Below are positions 1 through 12,400 of a stretch of 64,000 nucleotides of DNA, in pieces (the first letter of the stretch is position 1; each line of letters starts with the position of its first letter). Both the position numbers and the translations under genes were made by a program. The notes under the pieces are model-generated. The model had not been told where the DNA came from. It worked only from the letters and a program-made list of their open reading frames with translations, and did not search any database. This DNA is from Tanytarsus gracilentus (lineage: Eukaryota; Arthropoda; Insecta; Diptera; Chironomidae), in NCBI GenBank assembly GCA_038502055.1, contig JAXRKN010000039.1:4278001-4342000 (forward strand). Direction: 5' to 3'.

Positions 1-776
1 TAAAACTACTTAAATTTAAACTATAAAAAAATAAATTCACAACATTTTCTTTATAATGCATTTAAAATATTTTTTTCTGCAAAAACAATTGAAAATTTCT
101 AGTTTTTTATAGTGCATGTGACAATATTTAATTAATTTATTCCCTTTAACAGAGTTTAAAAAAAAAAGATAGAGAATTTTTATTATTTCAAGCAGAAAAT
201 TATAAAATTGCATTTCATAAGCACAAAGTGAGCTTCACATACGATGCATAAGGTTTAAATGAATTTGAATTCAATGTGACCTTAAGGACCTAAGGTTAAG
301 TGCTATTTAAGGATCATTATGAAAATCTATTTTATTGCGATTCAGTTTGAGAATCTTTGTGTCATGGAAAAATTTGTTTTATCAATAAAATTTCGTCACA
401 TAGTCAAAGGGGAAAAGAATATTTTAGAAAAATTGCGATGCTAATTCTTGAAAAAAAAATCAAATCTTTTTATCTTTAAAAATATAATTTTTGTTAGATT
501 TTCAATCAACTAGTTGCAACTAAGTTTTTAATCAAATTTTTATATCCAAAAAATAAATTTTTGGAATTTCTTCCGCCATCTTGAAAAAATTACGTAAGCT
601 CTTTAAAAAGCTCAAAATTTTCCACTAATTTCTATCTAAAAATGTTAATTTTTTTCTACTAAAAAATCTAAACTATTTTTTTTTAATATTTTACAAATTT
701 AAACTATTTACTAAGCTTAAAAATTAATTAATTGTTAATGCATCAAAATTGCGTAATCAAAACTTTTTTATCTCAC
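1..776. other. AT-rich non-coding sequence (probable intron)
   Basis: No exon can be supported here on either strand. The stretch directly follows a splice donor on the minus strand (gtgaga, reading down from 776), so it is most simply the first intron of the gene whose first coding exon is at 777-842. Composition is A/T runs with stops in all frames. Confidence 0.4.
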
Positions 777-842
777 CTGAAGGAGATCGACCTCTGAAAC
801 TTCTTCGCCTTCATCATCATCTGAGTCATCAACTTGGAACAT
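777..842 (-). CDS. First coding exon of an unidentified gene (partial)
   Basis: On the minus strand an ATG at 842-840 opens a 22-codon stretch beginning MFQVDDSDDDEGEEV and ending with Gln, followed at once by a good donor (CAG|GTGAGA). The peptide is strongly acidic, which is common at the N terminus of nuclear proteins, but it is too short to identify. No downstream exon is recognisable in the remaining 776 bases, so the rest of the gene should lie beyond the left edge. The exon is inferred only from the ATG, the open frame and the donor. Confidence 0.45.
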
Positions 843-2592
843 TTTTTATTAATTAATTTTCCACTTACATTAATTTAAATTTTCACTTAATATTTTCACG
901 TCTAGCTGACAAGAAATTTCTTGAAACTTGAAAAAGTTCATCGATAAAGCAAATTTTTGGGAAATGTTGTCAAGGAGATGATCATTTTGTTTGGTCATGA
1001 TTGGTTGGAAAATGATGTTTTGGAATTTTTAACATGCTCAACAATAAGTCAAAGAATGAATTTCCTAATTTTTAATGAATTTTTTTAGTTATTTATAGTT
1101 CAACTGCGCAAAACCCCAGGTAATCGAAAAATACCTGATATTTTGATAATGAATTGATTAATAAATACTTTAACATTAGCATACTAAGATATACTGGGAA
1201 TTATTTGGTCTTCTTGTTATATATTTTGTTTTCAGCTTAAAGAATTCGTTTTTTCAAAAAGTGATTCATGAAAATTAATTATGCAAAAAAAATTAAATAA
1301 AAAATTGTTAATTTTATTTTTCATGTCTAATTAGAACTATTTTATTGCAGATATTTTTGAATAAAACTATCCATAGATATTTTTTGTTTCATTTTAAATT
1401 TATATGAGTCTAAATTGAACTTAATTAAACAAATTTTAATTTAAAACTCAAATTTTATATTTTTAAATTTAAAACGTCCAAGTTCAACGAATATTTTTAA
1501 TTTCATCCACGAGTTTACTCATTTCTAGATTATCGATTTCAAAAATTAGCCTAAACCGATTGAACTTTATTGATTAAATTTTTCATAATTCCTTGGCATG
1601 ACAACGATAATTTGTTGATTAAACTTGTTGATTGAACTTGTGGATTCACTAATTTGGCTTTGAAAAAATATTTCCGTAAACATTTGCAACAGGCAAAAAA
1701 CAATTTCATGTTTCTATGGCTTCTTTTACTCGTGACCCAATGAACTTAACTGTCTCAGATTTTTTTTACGCAAGCTGTTGAAATATTTTCTAGACTAAAT
1801 GTTTGATCGAAACAAGACGTCTGCATTTTTTCATTCATAAAGTTTTATTGAGTTGGGATACTTGTTGAATTTAAAAAGCATTGAATTTTTTTGCATAGCG
1901 GTTCACAAAGAAAAATTTCCGGAAAATTCTAAATGATTGTTTACAATGCTGCTCATAAATAAATATATCTACGTCATGGGCATTGCAGCATCTTGATTGC
2001 GTATTTTCATATTTACGTTCTATTAGGACAAACACTAAATCTCTATGAGTCCACTTCTTAGCAATCAAATAATCAATAAAATTAATTTTCGAATCATAAA
2101 TCATGCTGATATGAAATTAAGAAATATTTCAAGTTAATTTTGTATTTTTGTTTAAAAACTAAGAGTTTAAAAAAAATTAAAAAATATAAATTTTGTGGTT
2201 AAAAAATAACTTAACAATTTTTATATCAAAAAATATAAATTTTTATTATTTTGAATTTTTCCTCACCAACATGAATTGAAAGAAAATCCGTTAAAATCCA
2301 CATGTCACTTTTCCACAACATAAAATCCCCACATTTTGAACCTCGCTCTCACTAAATAAAATTCCAGTCACGATAACGCACTGCGCATGTCAAATTTTCT
2401 ATCACAACATTCATTCCATTTACAATCATAATCGTAAGGATTTCTGTGAATATAAAAGTTAAAACAATTTAAATGAAATGTTTTTCACTTCTTTAATAAC
2501 TCACTAACTAAAAAAATAAATATCAAATGAGCAGCTGAGAAGTGAAATCGAGAAGTTAATTGTGAAAGGGAATAAAAATTTATCACTCACAT
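843..2592. other. Intergenic region between two divergent genes
   Basis: This is about 1.75 kb of AT-rich DNA between the minus-strand exon at 777-842 and the plus-strand CCDC149 start. A 77-codon frame at 1871-2104 (minus) has no splice or family support and was not called. The segment presumably holds both promoters, but no convincing TATA/Inr pair was seen. Confidence 0.5.
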
Positions 2593-4040
2593 ATGGAGAA
2601 TTATGATTACGAAGTAAAATGATAAATTACAAAATATAGCAAAAAGTTTTCAACTCACTGAATTGTAAAAAATTTAATTTAATTCTTTGCAGCAATCAGC
2701 ACTGCAGCGAAAACTGCAGAGTAAAAATGAGGCATTGAAAATCATGCGGACGGAAGTCGAACGCTATCGAGCCGAACGAGATCAATTTAAGCTCATGGCG
2801 GAAACAGTTCAGATGCGATATTCTGCGATGAAAAATAGCCTAGAAAACTCGGAACATGGCGACACGTTTGGAGCGTCGGGATCGCAACTCGGTTATTTAT
2901 TGAATCAATCGAGAGAGAAAAATATTGCACTTCAGACGGAGGTCGAGAATCAGCGACAGAGACTGCAAGAGCTTCAAGGCGATATCAAACTTTTGCGTAC
3001 TAAAAATCTTGAAATTTCAAAAGCTTTAAAAGCGTCAAAGAGCAAGGACATGAATGACATTGATGATCTGCAAAAATCGTGGAACGATGAAAAATCAAAA
3101 TTAATTGATCAGCTCGAAGGACTCAAAAAGAAAAATGCTCAACTCCAATTCGATTTTCGTTCGCTGCTCGATGAGAAAGAAGAAATTGTTACAGAACGTG
3201 ATGCCTTCGCACATAAATCCCACAGACTCAATCACGAGTTGAGTGCAATTATGCAAGGAAATGAAAATATTGACTTTGACTCGCTGATTTTGGAGAATAA
3301 ATTTTTGCAAGAAAAAGTCGCTAATTTAGAGAGTGAACTGCAGCATGTTAAAAAGTCGGAGGGAAAACTTAATGTGAGAATTTTTTAGGCATGAAATATT
3401 TAATTTAAAATTTAATTTTTTTCAGACGCTTCTCGAACAAAAGAAAGTCAAAGGTATTTTAAAGTTCGGCGATGATAGAAATAATCAGATGATAATGTCA
3501 CATAAACAAGTCAAAAAACTTCTCAATGAAGGCACAGTCGCTGAGCTTCCCCTCAAAGCCGCAACAATTTCCGATCTCAAAGCTTTATGTCTAGCACTTC
3601 TCGATAATCTGAACGATAAGTCGATAGCTTTGCGTCATCAAAAGAAGACAAATCGTCTACTGGCAGCTAAAATTGCAACGATGGAGCAAAAAATGGCGAA
3701 AATTTCTGGCGGCAATGCTGGACTTTCGCCCTCACAATTTCTCTTAAATGGATACACATCGTCGAAAGTTGATGAGGAGTTGAGGGTCATAAGAGAAGAG
3801 AATGGAACAATTGTTGGAGAATCTTCCGAGTCAAATAAAAGCTTAATGTCGTCGGAAATTGAAACCCAATCACTGAGTGACATCTCAACTGAATTTAGAC
3901 ATTTTAATTATATCAAAATTATTAATGACGATGAAATTGATTTGCAAGAAGAAGATGAAGAATTGCAGTCGGACGAAAAACTTGCGGATCTTCCACCTGA
4001 AATTCAAAAATTAGTCGATGAAGCTATGAAAAGTTCTTAG
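2593..4040 (+). CDS. CCDC149: Coiled-coil domain-containing protein 149 (CCDC149)
   Basis: The model has three exons, 2593-2613, 2693-3373 and 3426-4040, all joined in phase 0, giving 438 aa. The first exon is only seven codons (MENYDYE). Residues 8-235 form a long heptad-rich coiled coil with the family block ERDQFKLMAE near the N terminus. A second conserved block follows, beginning at MSHKQVKKLL and continuing through ISDLKALCLALLD and HQKKTNRLL. Both blocks match vertebrate CCDC149 in order and spacing as remembered. The C-terminal third is acidic and not conserved. The molecular role of the family is poorly defined. An AATAAA lies at 4054-4059, 14 nt after the stop. The start could alter if an upstream exon exists. 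Confidence 0.85.
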
Positions 4041-4229
4041 AAGTTTAAGAAGAAATAAAATTTATAAAAATAACAAACAAATTTAAAATTTCAATAACAA
4101 CTTTCGATTTCAGACGCAAGTTCAGTTGATGCATGAATCTGTTAATTCTGTGATAATCTAGTATGAAGCTGAAAATTATTAAGATGATAATTTAATTAAT
4201 TAGACGTTGTGGATATTTTTTGGAGCGGG

Positions 4230-4260
4230 TATAAAAGAGAGTGTCCCATTGTTTTCAGAC
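4230..4260 (+). promoter_or_regulatory. Candidate TATA/Inr core promoter of the first SLC12 gene
   Basis: TATAAAAG at 4230-4237 is followed 27 nt later by an initiator-like TCAGAC with the candidate +1 A at 4257. The first ATG of the downstream gene is at 4343, which would leave a short unspliced 5' UTR of about 86 nt. Spacing and orientation fit an insect RNA polymerase II core promoter. This is a sequence match only. Confidence 0.55.
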
Positions 4261-4342
4261 TTTAGTTTTAGTTCCGAGTGAAGTGTGACTTGTAGCTTTA
4301 AAAATGGTGTTTTAGTGTGTGATTTAAAGTTTTTAAAAAGAA

Positions 4343-7300
4343 ATGAGAGAAAGTCGATTTGAAATTACAACAGTCCCGGAAATGCCAAATTTTGAGAATG
4401 AACGTGCTGTGGATGTGGAAGGTGGTGAAAGAAGAATGAGCTTTGCTCAATGGACGCGGTAGAAAAAATAAGTTTTTAGTGAATTTTATTTCAAGTCATG
4501 TGATTTTCAGTGATAAACTTCCACGTCTTGATCACTTTCGAATATCGAAGCGAACTTTTCAAAGACCATCCATTGGAGAATTGTATGGTGAACAAAAAAT
4601 ATCAAAAAGTGTAAGATTTTTTAGTGCAATCCATTAATTATAGCTCTGATGAAGGATCTTTGGATATTTTTAGGTTATAATTCATTTTTTAAAAATATTT
4701 TCATGGATCTTTTTGAATTCGGGATGGGCAAAATTTAAAAAAAAATTCTAAAAGTTTTAAAAAAGTTAAATTTTTTTTGAATTTAAATTTTAAGGTTTAA
4801 CTGCTCAAAACTAGAAAACTACTCGCATTCAAGACACACAACTCGAGATCAAAATGCGTGCAGATCAAATTATCGACAAAAAACGAATGTGCTAAAAATT
4901 TTTCGGTGTTAAAATATCCATCATCGAAGCTATGATTGCGCAATAACTTGGTCATAAAATAATTTTTCTTCTTTCTTATAGGACGATGACAAAAATAGTG
5001 GAGATGGTCACAAGCCTCACTTTCAGCTGGGATGGATTCAGGGCGTTCTCATTCCTGTCCTCCTCAATATTTATGGTGTCATGCTCTTTCTTCGCATGGG
5101 ATGGATTGTGGCACATTCTGGCATTGTTGAATCGCTCATTATTATTGCAATTTCTGCATTTATTTGTTTAGTGACGACACTTTCACTGTCAGCAATTAGC
5201 ACAAATGGTGACGTCAAAAGTGGCGGTATTTATTACATTGTATCACGCTCACTCGGACCTGAATTTGGAGCATCGGTTGGGGTTGTTTTTGCTTTTGCGA
5301 ATGCAGTTGCGGCTTCTATGAACACAATTGGATTTTGTAATTCTTTCATAGGTCTTCTCGAAAGCTTTGGAGTTAGTCTTATCGATGGAGGTGTCAATGA
5401 TGTCAGAATTATTGGAACAATTGCAATTTTAATCATGATCATAATTTGCGCGGTCGGCATGGAGTGGGAAGTGAAAGCTCAAAACTTTTTAGTTGTTATA
5501 ATTGTTGGTGCCATAGTTGATTTTGTAGTTGGAACCATCCTAGGACCACAGACTCAAGAGCAAGTCGCTAAAGGATTTACTGGCATTAAAATGGAAGTCA
5601 TTCAACAAAATCTATGGTCTGATTATCGCTTTAGTGAAGGTCTCAGTCAAAACTTTTTTAGTATTTTCGCGATTTTCTTCCCGAGTGTGACTGGCATTCA
5701 AGCTGGTGCAAATATTTGCGGTGATCTTAAGGATCCAGCATCAGCCATTCCTAAAGGAACTTTAACAGCTCTCGTCATCTCCATGTTAACTTATGTTGGC
5801 TTTGTTTTAGTCGTTGGCGGAGGTGCACTCAGAGATGCTTCAGGCATAGCTTTGGAAATTGAGTATCAAAACTTTCCCTACAACTTTTCATGTGTCGGCG
5901 AGCATGTGAGTAAATTTCAACAAAATCTAACGGGTTTTTTAATTTTTAAATATTTTAGAATTGTATTTTCGGACTTCACAACACCTACACACAAATGCAG
6001 CTTATGTCAGTGTTTCCATGGTTAATTTATGCTGGTTGCTTTGCAGCCACACTCAGTACAGCCTTAACTAACCTACTGTCAGTACCTCGACTCATTCAAG
6101 CACTCGGTGTTGACAAAATTTATCCTGGACTTTATTTCTTCTCGAAGCCATATGGCAAAAATGGTGAACCTTATCGAGGTTATGTACTCACTTTCATCAT
6201 TTCCGCTGCATTTGTCCTCATGGCTGATCTTAATGCAATTGCACCGCTCATTACAAATTTCTATCTCGCTGCATATGCGTTCATAAATTTCTGTACATTT
6301 CACGCAGCTTACCAACAACCTCTCGGATGGCGTCCAACGTTTCGGGCAAGTAGAAATTAATATATTAGTCCTGTAAAATGGCACTAAATATGTAAATTTC
6401 TACTTTAGTATTACAACAAGTGGCTGAGTCTGTTCGTGTTCGTCCTCTGTGTGGTCATCATGTTCATGCTGTCGTGGCAGTCATCGCTCTACACTGTTTT
6501 CACAGTGTTCGCTTTGTATCTTCTTGTTGTATATCGAAATCCCGAAAATGTCAACTGGGGATCATCAGCACAAGAGCAAGCATACAAAGCGATGCTTTCA
6601 ACGGCACATCGACTTCAGTCAACAGGCGAGCATGTTAAAAATTATCATCCACAGATTTTGGTGCTAGCCGGAAATCCATTTTCAAGACCGCCACTCATCG
6701 ACCTCGCTTACTCGATAACGAGAAATTCTTCACTGCTCATAATTGGTGACGTCAAGCGCGATAAATTATCTAATAATGAGCGGAAAGTTAAAGAGAATGC
6801 AGCTTACGAGTACTTCAGTAAAAAGGGCATTAAAGCATTCTATAATCTCGTCGATGACACAGATATTGAAATAGGAATTAAACTGATGATTCAGTCGAGT
6901 GGATTCGGTCGTCTTATGCCGAACATTGTGTTGATGGGATACCAGAGCAACTGGGCAACCGCTGGAAATGAATCATTGAAAACTTATCATAGTATTTTAC
7001 AGTAAGATTTAAATTTATTTTTCAACAGTTTTTTGAAAGTTTAAAAAAGACGTTAAAAATTTTTTTGTTTATGCTCTGGAAGTATTTTAAAAATTTAATT
7101 TATTTCCAGCAACATCTTTTCGTACCGCATGTCAGTTGCCATCCTTCGAATGCCTCACGGTCTCGATTATTCTTTAATTTTGTCATCAAAGATGAATGGC
7201 AATGGTTCCGGACATGTAAATCAAGCATTCAATGGACTGAATGACGTCCTGACTGATGACGATTGGCACTTGACCGCTCCTCAAGGTAAATTTTTAAATT

Positions 7301-8070
7301 CTTTTAAATTTTATTTTAAATTTAATTATTTTTAGTGACGTCATCAAAAGGCAAAAAAGCCAAAGCCAAAAACATGTCAACAGAAGATATTGAAATGAAT
7401 TATTTCGATATAAAGCAGGAGAAGGGCACGATCGATGTGTGGTGGCTTTATGATGACGGTGGCTTGTCAGTTTTATTGCCCTACATTCTTTCGACACGTT
7501 CTTATTGGAAACACTGTAAAATTAGAATTTTCGCTCTTTTGAGCAGAGAACATCAATCGGAAATTGAGGAACAAAAGTTAGTTTGAGATTTTTAAAGTTT
7601 AATTTTATTAATTTATTTTTTCAGCATGGCAATTCTGCTTAAAAAGCTCCGCTTAGATTATTCTACTCTCACGATGCTTTCCGGCATCACAAATCCACCA
7701 AAAGAAGGAACAACAAAATTCCACTCGAAAATTCTAAGCGGGTTCAATCAAGGTGAAAATGATGAATGCTTTGCGAGTGACGAAGAACGCTCACGAATGC
7801 AAGATAAAACAAATCGACAGCTTCGATTGCGTGAAATGTTGCGAGAGCACTCAAAGAAGGCAAATTTGATTGTCATGTCAATGCCAATGCCGCGTCAAGT
7901 GAGAAAGAATTTCTTTTTCTTTAGATTATTTATGAATTTTTGATTTCTTCTTCTAGGGTGAAGTGTCAGCGCCACTTTATATGTCATGGTTGGAGGTGTT
8001 ATCGTTCGGCATGCCACCAATGCTATTTGTGCGAGGCAATCAAACCTCCGTCTTAACCTTCAACTCATAA
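4343..8070 (+). CDS. SLC12 cation-chloride cotransporter, NKCC-like, copy A
   Basis: Nine exons (4343-4458, 4511-4610, 4982-5905, 5959-6345, 6409-7001, 7110-7285, 7336-7576, 7625-7898, 7957-8070) give 974 aa. The N terminus is short and carries RFEI at residues 5-8, an RFx(V/I) SPAK/OSR1 docking motif, then a segment around S33/T38 aligning with the regulatory Thr cluster of NKCC1. The 12-helix core follows (GWIQGVLIP in TM1, ISRSLGPEFG, AGANICGDL, ATLSTALTNL in TM8). The C-terminal domain has NWGSS, GTIDVWWLYDDGGL and a VLTFNS end. Family knowledge: electroneutral Na-K-2Cl transport at the plasma membrane. Oddities are TM1 LNIYG instead of LNIWG, SST-type change LST for LSS in TM8, and a GC donor after exon 4 (CGG|GCAAGT). 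Orthology to mosquito aeCCC2/3 is plausible but unproven. Confidence 0.92.
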
Positions 8071-9455
8071 GTTTAACATTGAAAAGCGGTTTGCAGCATA
8101 AATAAGTCAGCACGTGATTATCTTGAAAAATATTGGTTAAAAAATTATTGAATAAAAATATTGAAAAGCTTAAGAGAGATTCTTCATTTTAAAGTTTTCT
8201 AACCTTCAAAGTTTATTTTACCGTGTTGACAGTCCATTATCATGGAAAATCGACTTCTCGATTGGGTTCGTTCATAAATTTGGTGACTTTTAATATTTTT
8301 CAAAAATCTCAAGCTAAAAGTTGAAAAATTTCTGTTTGAATTTTTCAATAATTTCTAATTAATTCGTCACAAAATTTAAATTTTTCTCACAGAAGCTGTT
8401 GACGACATTTTTATTGTCATACATGTTGACTCTATAAATTTTCACCCCGATGTACTAATTCGTCAATAAAGTGCTCAAATATCAAAAAATCACCTCAAGT
8501 ACTCCATTTTTGCATTCAAACTTATTTTCGACGTCCAACGACGATGAAGTGTTCAAATTAGCAAATCGTGAAGAAAATTTTCCTCCACATTCTCGCAAAA
8601 TAATCGAGTAAATAGCCTAACAAGACTGTGATCTATATCTCTCGTGTTTGTCGCCGATGATCGGAGTTATAAAGCTTGGTTTTCTATTAGAACTCTCCTC
8701 ACTCCGATAACGACTGTCGCATCGTGTGGATTAAAATCGCGGATACCCTCGGAAAGTCGTGAAGTAATTTAAAAAGATAAAATAGACAAAAAGGGAGAAA
8801 TTTTATAGTGGTGAAATTTTATTCGGTTCTGAAGAAAAGTTTAAGGTGAAATTTTTAAAAAGTTCTAAGAAATTTAGTTCAAATAATTTAAATTTTTTTA
8901 AGTGAAATCAAAAATTGTTAAATTTATTTTTAAAAAAATTATGAAAAAGAATTTTTAAACTTTTAACATCATAAATTTATTTTTTGTTCTACAAAATTTA
9001 TGTAAATTTCCATTATTATTTTAACGACTGCTTAACTATGAAATATTTATTAAACATAAAGTTAGTTAATTAAATCAATTAAAAATTAAATTATCTCATA
9101 CTGAAATGTCAACTGCATGGCGTTAAAATTATTAATTCAGTTTAACGCAACATAAAATCAAAACAAATCATAAAGAAGTGCAATACAGTGGCAAATATCA
9201 ACCTTAAGTGATTCACTTTCGATTTTTTAGTGAAGTAAAGCAAAATACAAAAATAATTGACTTCGTGAGAAAAATTCTGAATTTTCATTATAGGCGCAAA
9301 AAAAATAATATTGCAATTCGTGATTTTTCAGTTGCATTTTAGTTTTCTTTTGTCTCGTTCAAAGTGTGACCGCAAAATTTTATGCTCGATTTCAGATCAA
9401 AAATTAAAATTCAATTAAAATGAATTGAGTGGAGAAGAAAAGAAAAAATTAAAAC
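8071..9455 (+). promoter_or_regulatory. Intergenic region with candidate promoter and 5' leader of SLC12 copy B
   Basis: AATAAA at 8151-8156 can serve copy A. A TATAAAG at 8668-8674 stands 33 nt before a weak initiator (TCACTC, A at 8701), giving a plausible start for copy B with a leader of about 750 nt that may contain an intron. The 8620-8765 stretch is noticeably less AT-rich than its surroundings. The TATA match is seen directly; its use as a promoter is inferred. Confidence 0.4.
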
Positions 9456-12400
9456 ATGGACAGATTCACTATAACACGTGTCAGTGACAAATACATTAAT
9501 AAACCACCTCAGATCGAGGTTTCACTCAATGTCAGCGATCTTGCTAATGCGCGTAGAAATTCACGCACTGTGCCTGCCTCAACACCTGATCGTAGAAAAT
9601 TCAGTTTCGCTCAATTAACACGGTAAGAGTCACCAATTTAATCATCATTAGAAAAATGTGAAATCATTTCCAATTAAAAGGAATTTTCACATTCTTATGC
9701 GATATCTCATGATACTTTTTACGCTCCGCGCAGTTTTTTTTTATTGAATTAGTTTTTCCAATTATCACAAAATTAACACATTAATGTGCACTCGTGTGTT
9801 AATATGATGAGATATAGTTGCGAGACATTATTGGAAAATAATTAATTCTCTCTCAGCGATGATTGAATAAGAAATTCAAAAAATAATTTACTAGTATTTT
9901 ACGGAGTTGTTAAAAATCGAAAATTTATAAAAAATATTTTTAATTTTAAAAAATTAAAAAGCTCTGACAATTTTAAAAGTTCATTAAAAACAAATAGAGA
10001 AATCAAATGTCGCATACATTTTAATTGAGTGAAAATTTATTAAGTAAATTTACTTTTCAGTGAAGCACTTCCACGATTAGATAACTATCGAATATCGAAG
10101 AGGGCACTCAAGAGGCCATCGTTAGGTGAATTGCATGGAGAGCCAAAGCAGAAAATTGTGAGTGCAACCACTTGAGTGTTATCATAAGACAATATTTTAA
10201 ACACGTGTTTTATTAGGAGCAAGATGTTGCTGACGATGTTGCATCTGCGCCTCATGGGCATTTTAAGGTTGGAGGGTGTAACAAAGCGATGACGTCGATT
10301 TCATGTTTTTGGTTATTTCTTGTTTCAGCTGGGTTGGATTCAGGGTGTCCTTATTCCATGTCTCCTCAACATTTGGGGTGTCATGCTGTTTTTACGTCTC
10401 TCGTGGGTCGTCGGACAATCGGGTGTCATTCAAACGCTGATAATTATTGGAATTTCAACTGTTGTTTGCCTCATTACGGTCACATCACTTGCTGCTATCA
10501 GTACGAATGGAGAAGTTAAGGGCGGCGGCATTTATTACATCATTTCTAGATCCCTCGGACCTGAATTTGGAGCATCGGTTGGGGTTGTTTTTGCTTTAGC
10601 GAATGCAGTTGCGGCTTCTATGAACACTATTGGATTTTGTGACTCACTTAATGACTTGCTGAGAAATTATGGATTAAAAATTGTCGATGGCGGAATTAAT
10701 GATGTCAGAATTATCGGCATGGTCGCACTCGTGATTATGATCATAATTTGCGCAGTCGGAATGGAGTGGGAAGTGAAAGCTCAAAACTTTTTAGTTGTAA
10801 TAATTGTTGGTGCTATTTTGGATTTTCTCATTGGCGCTTTATTGGGTCCATCGGGAAGTGAAGATATCTCAAAAGGATTTTCAGGCTTCTCGGTCGAAAC
10901 TCTCAAGTCAAATTTACATTCCGATTATCGACATAGCGAAGGACTCGATCAAACATTCTTGACTGTGTTTGCCATCTACTTCCCAAGTGTGACTGGCATT
11001 CAAGCGGGTGCAAATATCTGCGGTGATCTTAAGGATCCAGCGGCAGCCATTCCAAAAGGAACTTTGTTGGCTTTGTTAATTTCCACAATAAGTTACATAA
11101 GTTTTGCCTTTTTTGCTGGATCTGCAGCAATGAGAGATGGCTCCGGAATGATATCTGAGGTCATGAACCAAACTGGATCTTATCACTTTGATTGTGTCGC
11201 TAATAATGTGAGTGAATTTTAATTAATTAAATGAGTTTTAATAAATTTTTCATAGACATGCCAATATGGACTTCAAAATAGCTACTCAGTCATGCAATTG
11301 ATGTCAGTTTGGGGTGGTTTAATTTACGCTGGCTGCTGGTATGTCCATGATCAGATTATTTGATACATTTTAAAACTATTTTTAATAATTTAGGGCAGCA
11401 ACTCTCTCGACGGCACTCACAAATCTTCTCTCCGTTCCACGCTTAGTGCAGGCACTCGGTGTTGATCGCATTTATCCAGGATTAATTTTCTTCTCAAAAC
11501 CTTATGGCAAAAATGGTGAACCCTATCGAGGTTATGTTCTGGTTTTTGTTGTGTCAGCGATTTTCCTATTGATCGCTGAATTGAACTTGATTGCTCCACT
11601 CATCTCTAACTTTTATCTCGCTGCATATGCCCTCATTAATTTCTGCACGTTCCATGCTGCTTTCGTTCAACCTCTCGGATGGCGACCGACTTTTAGAGTG
11701 AGTTATAATTTTGAGTTAACAATTATAAATTAATTAAATTAAATATTTTAGTTTTACAACGCATGGTTGAGTTTGATTGGCTGCATTCTCTGCATCATTA
11801 TAATGTTCCTTCTCTCATGGGTTTCATCACTTATCACTCTCGTGTTCATTTTCCTCCTCTACTTGCTGGTTTTGTATCGAAAGCCTTCAGTAAATTGGGG
11901 CAGCAGTACACAAGAGCAAACTTATAAGACGGCACTCTCCGCCGCACTTCGTTTACAGCGTGTCAATGATCACATTAAAAATTATCATCCACAAATTTTG
12001 GTGCTGTCAGGTGCTCCATTTTCAAGACCTCCACTGATCGATTTAGCGAATGCAATTACGAAAAATCACTCATTGATGATTGTTGGTGATATTTTAAAAT
12101 ATAAACTTTCACATCATCGTCGCATTCAAATGTATGAGGACGCACAAAAATGGCTTGACGCAAGGAAAATTAAAGCTTTCTACAATTTGGTGGATAATGT
12201 GAAGTTTGAGGAGGGCGTTAGGTCGCTCATTCAAGCCAGTGGCTTCGGTAAATTTCAACCAAATATTGTGCTGATGGGATACAAAGCTGATTGGAGAAAT
12301 TGCGATGTTGATCAACTGGAAACCTATTTCAATAGCTTGCAGTAAGAATTTTTAATTATTTAAATTATTTTAAATCTCATAAAATTTTATTAGTGCTGCC

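Noticed and set aside
1871..2104. 77-codon minus-strand frame
   Set aside because: No donor, acceptor or recognisable motif; composition is like the surrounding AT-rich DNA.
7287..7335. Frame extension through the SLC12 copy A intron (68-codon ORF end)
   Set aside because: It reads into a canonical GTAAAT to TTTTTAG intron; the homologous copy B intron is at the same place.
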